Shown here: positions 57,755 through 64,000 of the stretch, one piece after another
Layout: every line of letters starts with the position of its first letter
Numbering within the stretch: the first letter of the stretch is position 1
Assembly (NCBI GenBank): GCA_021234155.1
Contig: JAJEKV010000063.1
Location: 2,355,442-2,419,441 of the forward strand
From: Isoetes taiwanensis
Taxonomy: Eukaryota > Streptophyta > Lycopodiopsida > Isoetales > Isoetaceae
Length of the DNA: 64,000 nt
Direction of reading: 5' to 3'
The notes under the pieces: generated by a model
Told to the model about the DNA's origin: nothing
Seen by the model: only the letters and a program-made list of their open reading frames with translations
Database searches by the model: none
Translations under genes and position numbers: made by a program

Positions 57755-58215
57755 AAAGACACAAGGCACATATTTACACAAGGCACAAGGTATAACAAAA
57801 CCACAAATTTACAGAAAGGCACAAGGCCATCATCCACATTAAAGAAGGCACTAAGGCCTGGATTACAGAAGGCACAAGGCCTGGATTACAGTCGGCACAA
57901 GGCCATTACAATTAAAGGCACTAAGGCCTGGATTAAACTGAAGGCATAATAAAAAGGTATTACAAAACCAATTGATTAAAACAGAAAATACCAGAATACT
58001 TCAGAAAGGCACAAGGCCATCATATATTACAAAAGGCACTAAGGCCTGTGTTACATGGGTCGGCACAGCCATTACATTTCAAAGGCACTAAGGCCTGTTT
58101 CACAAAAGGGTGAGATCAAAGAAAGGCACTAAGGCCATTACAAAGAAAGGCACTAAGGCCTATATCATCTGTTTTTTCAAAAAATTACAAAGGCACAAAA
58201 GGCCTGTGGTTGAAC
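57755..58215. repeat. Minisatellite of AAGGCAC(T)AAGGCC units
   Basis: At least 15 copies of 'aaggcacaaggcc' or 'aaggcactaaggcc', many joined by 'tggattaca' or 'attaca' linkers. They lie just downstream of the transposase gene. An A-run of about 20 follows at 58229-58248. Confidence 0.85.
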
Positions 58216-58349
58216 TTGATCAAACGAAAAAAAAAAAAAAAAAAAAGGTGGCTTCCTGAGCTCCCGGGACTTCATGCTTCATCTGTAAGAAAAGTTCAGA
58301 AAGTTAGAAAGCCTGTAATAAAAGAAATAAAAAATTGAATGCATGCTAC

Positions 58350-58706
58350 TTACTCTCCAGCCAATTTTGGAATTCCACCCTCGAAAGAATCTGCATCAGA
58401 GGAATCGAAATTGGAGGAATCCACCTCTTCTGAAAGCTCAGAAAGAGAGTCTTCAGAGCTTTCAGAAGAGGAGCTTTTAGGCTCGGGGCTCTCAAAAGAA
58501 TTCTGGACAGAAACATCGGGCTCCTGCAAAGGAAAATTTGTCCAAGATCCTATGCCATAACTGGCAAGGACCTGTGCCAAAGGTATGGAAAGCAAGGCCC
58601 GGCGCTTGGAAGGGCCAGGGGAAGGGGAAGCAGAGCGGGAGGGAGAGCGGCAGCGCTTCGACATTCTGTTTGGGAGAATTGGACGATGCTTCTTCCTCAC
58701 GACCAT
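58350..58706 (-). CDS. Small Ser-rich basic-to-acidic protein, unknown
   Basis: 118 codons. The start is MVVRKKHRPILPNRMSKR; a second Met at residue 15 could also serve. A basic Ser/Pro/Arg stretch (SPSRSASPSPGPSKRR) is followed by an acidic Ser tail (SSSSESSEDSLSELSEE). The layout suggests a disordered nuclear protein or a first exon. It is on the same strand as the RING/FCP1-like gene and 0.9 kb past its end. No homologue recognised; it may not be a real gene. Confidence 0.35.
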   Translation of the reverse strand: MVVRKKHRPILPNRMSKRCRSPSRSASPSPGPSKRRALLSIPLAQVLASYGIGSWTNFPLQEPDVSVQNSFESPEPKSSSSESSEDSLSELSEEVDSSNFDSSDADSFEGGIPKLAGE

Positions 58707-58869
58707 AGCCTATAAAGGCTGGCGTTAAATTAATTTCGTAGGCTATGATTTTAGGATTTCGTACCATTAGTATCTTAATCGTAATGATTTAGTAGGATAC
58801 GAATAATTACCTCGAAATATTTTGGACACCAATCATATTATGTTTTAGTAATTGTAATTATAATTAGTT

Positions 58870-59220
58870 AGTGTAAATTGATTGTTGACTTCAAAATTGT
58901 TGACTTACGCTTCACCAAACATGTTGGTCAATGAAAGTCAAACATGTAACAAAGGGGGTGATTCACACTTGTTGACTTGAAAATTGTTGTCTTACACAAT
59001 ATGCCTTAACATAATGCATAGAATAGCATAGGTCAAAATTGTTGACTTATGCTTTACCAAATGCTTGGGGGTGATTCACACTTGTTGACTTGAAGATTGT
59101 TGACTCACACTTTACCAAACACAATATGCATAGGTACACAATATGCCTTAACATAATCCATTCATTTGGCATTTGTTGATTTGGCAATTGTTGATTTGGT
59201 AACATGTGGAACATTGAATG
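58870..59220. repeat. Interspersed TTGTTGACTT motif cluster
   Basis: 'ttgttgactt' with variants (gactc, gattt) recurs about ten times. 'cacaatatg' and 'ccttaacataat' are repeated within the same stretch. No ORF. Possibly internal binding repeats or a decayed satellite. Confidence 0.6.
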
Positions 59221-59632
59221 CATGTGGGATATTTGAGCCCATTACTATAAAAAAAGGGTGGACGAGGATTACATTTTGAAAGGTTATGACACTCTGGCCT
59301 GTAACTGAAGATTACAAGCCAGCGAATCATAGCTCTTTCATCATCTAATCTCTATCCACACTCTTCAATGAAGCAGCAAAAAAACTATTTATATATGCGC
59401 ACGAATTTTGTGATATATGCATGTGGGATATTGCTAACTTTGTGTTAGGTTTGTGCTAATTTTGGAGTTGCTGTTTTGGCGATATTTTGTGGCCAAAGCA
59501 TGCCGGATATTTGAGCCCATTATAACGGGAACTGCATACCAGAGAATTATAAAGTTCTTTAAACGTTTGTGGTGTTGATAAACACAAATTACAATAAAAA
59601 GGGGATCTAATATTAAAAAAACATACAACAGT

Positions 59633-61972
59633 TTAGGACAAGTCCATGGTCTTTAGTACCTCCAACACTTTTGTGTTTTTCTCATCATACTGATTTCGAA
59701 AATGCACAGATCTCTGTACATAAGCAATTACGTTCACTTCTGTTATTAGCTTCTCCAAGTAAGGTACCATAGTCTTCAACAGGTAATCACCGTCATTTAT
59801 GCCAGGCACGAAGGATCTTGGTGTGATGCAGGAATCTGCATTATTCTTAAAATTCACGTACCTGTAAGGATCAATCAGTAAAGTTTTCCTCATGCTAAAT
59901 TTTAGACATTTCTAATAAACTTTTGTGAGTTTTTTGATGTAGCAAGAAGTTCCTCCTTTCATTTTCAAAGGATGCACCATCCATTTGAAAAGAAACTTAT
60001 CCACTAAGGACTGAGGAATGAAAGACCTCAGGCAGCTAATCACTGAGTGATTGGAAGACCATATACCAACAGCAAAATGTTCGGTGACGAATTGCATGAA
60101 CTGCACTGCCCCTGGCCTGACAGCAAGAACCTCTTTTCTTGATGGAAGAAGTTGGACACCTTCCACCACATCAGGTACTGCTTTAGCCTTTTTGAAAATC
60201 TTGTACAGGAAATCCTCTGGCTCAATAACCAAAAGCTTCTTGCCAACAACACTAGCACTATGCAATGACAACTATTAGAGAAATTATATCAGTACAACAG
60301 GCAGAAAGAAACACACTAGAATCACCTTAGTTTCTTAGTTATTGATTTGGATGGAGCTCGTTTGCTGGAGGAAACCTGCTTGGAATTATTCTTAGAAGGA
60401 GATTCTCCAACTGATGCCAAATCAGTTTCTTCCTCTGTGATTGTCTTCTCCACAATATCAGCACGTTTGTCCAAATTGGAAACATAATAATCTATATTCT
60501 TCAACACTGCTTCACATTCTTCATCTATTACTTGCACATCATTGTCTTCAATTCTGTTAGAAATGTCAACTATAGAGTTTGAAATATTCAAACTTGAGCC
60601 TGCATCATTCAAATTATCAAACTAAATAAGTACTTATAGAAGAAAAATTCAAAGTAGTTATACTTCACAGGAATAACTTACTTTTCAGTCTTTTACAACT
60701 ATTACTTTGTTCAGCATTGTCTCTCTTCAAGTTTGGGCTTGTGGAAGATAATAAAGTGCAATCTTCAATGGATTGCATAATTATATCAGGCTCCTCCAAG
60801 TCAGCAAGTGTGCTTAATGATGGATCTTGAGTGCATTCAATGGACTGCACTGCACTATAATTGGGAGCAGATTCTAGTGCAGATCTACACGGAAGTCCAA
60901 TGGACCTGAACCAATTATGAGGCATCTGGCTCTCACAAGAGGGACAAGTTGATCTCTTTGAGAAACATATGTAAGCGCAAATTGGATGAAAACTGTGCAT
61001 GCAATGTGCAACAATGGCTGAGACACAAAGTGGGTCATAGCATATGTACAGAAAGAACAACTTTGTAATAATTTTGGATGTTCCAAAAATGGAAGGTTGA
61101 GTTGCAGTCCAGACATCTTATTTAGAGATGAAGCTATTTCTTTCAACTTCTCCAGCCTTGGTTGGAGTCTATGTTCTTCGTCTTCTGCCTGTTTAAAAAT
61201 AAAAAGAATGATGAAGCAGAAAGAATAATTATTGAGTACTATGTAATTGCAAAGGTCATTAGCAATTACCCCTTTGTGAATTTCCTCCATACTCTTGTAT
61301 GCTGTTGTCGCCTCCAAAAGTTCCTTTTCCTTGGAAACCAACATTGACGACAAGAATGTAATGACACTAGAGTGCTCACACCTGGCCTTTGCTGCTTCAA
61401 TTTGCTGTTTTAAACTTCTTCCACAACTTCCTTTTTTCCTTCATTTCACTGGCTGCACTTTTAACTCTAACATTCAAGTCATCTTTCTGCTTATCTAAGC
61501 CAACAATCAAGGTGTTGATGACAGAATAGTCCACTACACAACCAACAACGTTTGTATGAGGAAATGAGGACTCATACTCATCTTCTTTCTCAACCTTAGC
61601 TGTAACACTTTTCTTCGTTTTAACCACAAATGACTGCCAGTTAATTTTTTGTCCTCTCACATGCAAAGTGAATGCCCGTGCAAAAAACTTCCCAATCTCT
61701 CCAACACAAACATCAATTCTTTGGTAACATCTTCTGTAGATGTTCGTAAACTGATCCACAAATACTGGATTCATTCGACTAGACTTATAAATTTGCTTGG
61801 TACCCACCAGTTTTACACAGCCAAATATTTTGCTTATCTCATCTTCAGCCACATCTGCCTTTCTTACATCTGAAGAGGTCATGCCCTTAGAAGGCAACAC
61901 AGATGTGTCAAACATCCTCCTTGCTTCCTCTTCGTCTATGGTCACTTTAGGTTGAGTTTTCTTTGTTGCCAT
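59633..61972 (-). pseudogene. Coiled coil + RING + FCP1/NIF-like gene, multi-exon, damaged
   Basis: Minus-strand exons in order: MATKKTQPKVTIDEEEARRM onward (61972 to about 61.4 kb) with a coiled coil; LVSKEKELLEATTAYKSMEE, then an intron (about 61.19-61.27 kb, GTAATT...AAACAG); AEDEEHRLQPRLEKLKEIA running into a RING finger (CSFC, then CMHSFHPIC and CPSC, a C3H2C3 spacing) after a one-base shift near 61.04 kb. An acidic linker follows after another intron (GTAAGT...TTTAG, about 60.63-60.69 kb). The FCP1/NIF domain starts after a third intron: KKLLVIEPEDFLYKIFKK, VRPGAVQFMQFVTEHFAVGI, WSSNHS. After an in-frame TAG (59912-59914) it continues with KTLLIDPYRYVNFKNN to PYLEKLI. The catalytic DxDx(T/V) is EPED and the later acidic site is IDP, so phosphatase activity is unlikely. 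Probably a host gene captured by the transposon. Confidence 0.65.
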
Positions 61973-61989
61973 TCTATCCCTGCACCAGC

Positions 61990-62540
61990 TTTGAAATTAT
62001 ATATGACTGGAAGTTCTTCATTGTGTCTGCAAAAAACTAAACCAATCCAAATCATTGCACTAAGTATCCTGAATAGTACTAACTATAAGAGCTTAGCAAT
62101 GAACTGCTACTTTTTCCAAATAATTACTAATTGTCATGACACCAATTACCTTGGGCCTACTCTCTGCAAAATAGCAAATGCTTAGCATGTCATGCTAAAT
62201 AGCAGCTAACTCTTTCTAACTTAGCACTGAACTTCATCTTCTTAGCAACCGCCGCTAACAATTTGAGCATGCAAGTGTAGCACAAAATTCACGTTCTTAA
62301 TGTAACCTGCTACTTAGCAAATGTTGCCTGCAAACATAGCACGAAATCACTAAATAACTCGGGTACACAGCATATACTAACTAGCAAGTACTGCCTGCGA
62401 AACATAGTACCAATATAACCTGTTAGCATAATTTGCTAACTGATTGTCTGCAAACATAGTACCAAATGCTAAACTCGTTAGCATCAACTATTGAACTTGC
62501 ACGACCAAACATTACTAAGCTGTACTTTCCGCTGATACCA
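61990..62540. repeat. AT-rich subterminal region with recurrent TTAGCA words
   Basis: No ORF. 'ttagca', 'gctaac' and 'ctgcaaacatagtacc' recur (for example 62330-62345, 62396-62415, 62447-62465). This mirrors the GTTAGCAC words in the transposase intron. It may be transposase-binding repeats. Confidence 0.45.
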
Positions 62541-62740
62541 AGTCCAAAAAATTCTCCACACCTGGAATGCAATCCTCCACACCTGCTACATTAACCTTTG
62601 TCTTCAATATAGAAGCATGAAATATAATAGAATGAAACCATTTCCACATTATTTACCATTCCCAAAGATTTGTCAACAAAGATTAGATGCTTACCACTAA
62701 AACAACTTTTCTTGAGTCTGGAAAATTGTTCAGATGAGCA

Positions 62741-63026
62741 ATTTGATCCGAGCTCTTTACAAAGCAGGGTAATGGGATCTCGATTGTCTGGCAATCGATT
62801 GTTTAGAATGGTACAAATAACCGAATTCGATAATTACTGCTATGGAAGCAGCACAGTCACAGCAATTTACTCTGGCCAGTTAACCAAGCAGGGAAATGGG
62901 ATCTCGATTGGGGATTTTGTTGAATCCAATGACTGGCAATTATTTAGAATGGTACAAATAACGGATTTCGATAATTACTGCTGTAGGAGCAGTACAGTCA
63001 CAGCAATTTGATCCGGCCAGTTAACC
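62741..63026. repeat. Direct duplication of about 140 bp
   Basis: Two copies share 'gggatctcgattg', 'ttagaatggtacaaataac', 'cgataattactgct' and 'acagtcacagcaattt', ending 'ggccagttaacc'. The second copy has extra bases after 'gatctcgattg'. Confidence 0.8.
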
Positions 63027-63210
63027 TCGATGGGGAGCAGCTATGTTTCTGAATCCGATCCAAGAAACTCCAAGAAAGTAGGAAAGAGGGAATGGTTCGA
63101 CGGTTTAGGATCCCATGGGCGGGATTTAGTGCTAAAATAAAATTTAAAAATTCAGTTAAACCCCCTTAATTAGCGCTATTATTTAGGGCTAAAAATGGCG
63201 TCATTTATGC

Positions 63211-63232
63211 CACCCGTAGCGTGCGAGGACCC
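63211..63232 (-). repeat. Right terminal inverted repeat
   Basis: The reverse complement GGGTCCTCGCACGCTACGGG matches the left end. It is followed by TSD TCAA at 63233-63236. Confidence 0.7.
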
Positions 63233-63236
63233 TCAA

Positions 63237-63446
63237 GTATTGCCAATATAGAATAGAATATAATAGAATAGAATAGAAATTATTGTCCCTTGTGCCCTAA
63301 GGCCCCTGGACTGATGTAGCATGGGCGAGCTCCCTGAAAAGGCGCTACTAGCACATCACGCTGGTTTATTGTACCCTTTTCTGAAGGCTTCCTTGGAATC
63401 TATTAGAAAAATATATGCTCTGGTTTTAGATCTTTTGCAAGTTTTT
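63237..63446. other. Non-coding flank with short (TAGAA)n run
   Basis: 'tagaatagaatataatagaatagaatag' near 63249-63277 is a short microsatellite; a similar 'attctattctattcatttctattctgttctattct' run is at 20615-20650. Nothing else recognised. Confidence 0.5.
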
Positions 63447-64000
63447 CTATTCTTCTACTTCTCCCAGATATTCATTCTCATCAAGAACTCCTCCTTTTAG
63501 CCTTTCAAGCTGAGTTTTCCTTCTCTTTTTTATATTATAATTTGCACCTAGAATATTGCCACTGGATTCTTCATTTAAACCATGCGCACTTATGGATTTG
63601 GCACTGTATTGTTTATATGATACATCGTCTTTTTGCTTGCTTGCACTATTCCCATCTGCTACCTCTTTTTCATGTGTATAATTATACTCACCATCATCAT
63701 CATCATTTATTGCAGATCTCAAATCTAGTTTCCTTTCAAATTCAAGCTCTTGTTCAGTCTTATCAGACCTGTCACTAATTTTAGCACTTTTAGCAATTAC
63801 CTTTTCTCTTTCTTTATACAACACGTGTGCATGAACAAGAATATCCCTAGTTAAGTATGTACATCCTACCCTTTTGTCTGTTCATCATACCCAATCAAAT
63901 AACCTATATAATCTATTTCCTTTCCATTTATCCACAAACAACCAGGTATATTACCTTTTAGACTAGCTATAGGGAGCTTGTTTTGAACAAAACTCACTGT
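63447..64000 (-). pseudogene. Ty1/copia-like pol fragment
   Basis: On the minus strand, from the window edge: GCLWINGKEIDYIGYLIGYD, EQTKG.RMYILN, RDILVHAHVLYKEREKV. This resembles the copia integrase C-terminal region (GYLVGYDE.TKGYRIY...RDV.F.E) before RT. A charged Glu/Asp/Lys-rich spacer follows to a stop at 63447. A stop and a one-base shift separate the two parts near 63.83-63.87 kb. The rest lies outside the window or is lost. Confidence 0.5.

Larger units (their letters stand above)
54326..63232. mobile_element. 8.9 kb cut-and-paste DNA transposon with captured gene
   Basis: The left end GGATCCTCGCATGTTACGG and the inverted right end GGGTCCTCGCACGCTACGGG match at about 16 of 19 positions. 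CATTTTTAG and TAGC.CTA-type stretches further in are also inverted. The 4-bp TSD is TCAA. It contains a transposase gene (plus strand), a Ser-rich ORF and a RING/FCP1-like gene (minus strand), a minisatellite and subterminal repeats. It is more AT-rich than the surrounding gypsy DNA and keeps spliced genes. The superfamily is not assigned: TTAA-like target elements (Kolobok, piggyBac) are possible, but the transposase does not settle it. Confidence 0.72.

Noticed and set aside
57755-58215. CRISPR-like array
   Set aside because: Units and spacers are too short and irregular, the context is a eukaryotic transposon, and no cas-like genes are present.
54326-63232. Assignment of the DNA transposon to Kolobok or piggyBac
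   Set aside because: TCAA resembles TTAA targets, but I see no diagnostic transposase signature; family left open.

Overview
The window looks like heterochromatin of a large land-plant genome. Apart from one DNA transposon and a small Ty1/copia-like scrap at the right edge, everything I can identify is Ty3/gypsy LTR retrotransposon sequence nested to four levels. Support comes from chromodomain integrases, PBSs matching the 3' ends of tRNA-iMet and tRNA-Asp, long LTRs, polypurine tracts and target-site duplications (TSDs). I see no ordinary host gene, rRNA or tRNA gene.

Layout, oldest host to youngest insert. Element V (minus strand, gag and 5' LTR end, 52.2-54.3 kb) received element Y' (minus), which starts at 52166 and runs off the left edge. 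Y' is interrupted by X2 in its 5' LTR (27754-51939, TSD CATGT), by Z in its gag (15014-21822, TSD TGGTG), and by W in its integrase (plus-strand LTR end, 1-257 and 11040-11553). X1 (258-11039, plus) sits inside W. A second Y-family element, Y (32817-45912, plus, complete with both LTRs), sits inside the integrase gene of X2. A cut-and-paste DNA transposon (54326-63232, degenerate terminal inverted repeats, TSD TCAA) lies next to, and probably inside, the V LTR.

The main discovery is in the Y family. Both copies carry, between the primer-binding site and gag, a gene for a histone H3-like protein. It begins with the H3 N-terminal tail (ARTK.TARK in Y', ARTKQTA in Y). A charged insert of roughly 250 residues follows, and the protein ends with a recognisable H3 histone fold that includes [17 protein letters not shown] in Y'. 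A second accessory ORF of unknown function (ORF2, about 470 codons) follows it. Each accessory ORF has a TATA-like motif about 90-120 bp upstream, in both copies. The same element encodes an integrase with a C-terminal chromodomain, a module that in known families reads H3 tails. This is therefore a mobile element that appears to carry both a chromatin reader and its own histone H3.

X elements are a different, non-chromodomain Ty3/gypsy family with an Asp-type PBS. They have an extra coiled-coil ORF of about 880 codons downstream of integrase, with conserved TATA motifs in the pol-ORF gap. The DNA transposon encodes a DDE/D-like, cysteine-rich transposase with one intron. On the opposite strand it carries a gene combining a coiled coil, a RING finger and a catalytically degenerate FCP1/NIF (HAD phosphatase-like) domain, which is probably captured cargo.

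Most retroelement ORFs are broken by small indels. Many differences between paired copies fall at CAG/CTG trinucleotides (CAG to CGG or CGAG, CTG to CCG, CACG or CTCG). This suggests that part of the apparent decay could be consensus error at CHG-methylated cytosines, so the elements may be more intact than they look.
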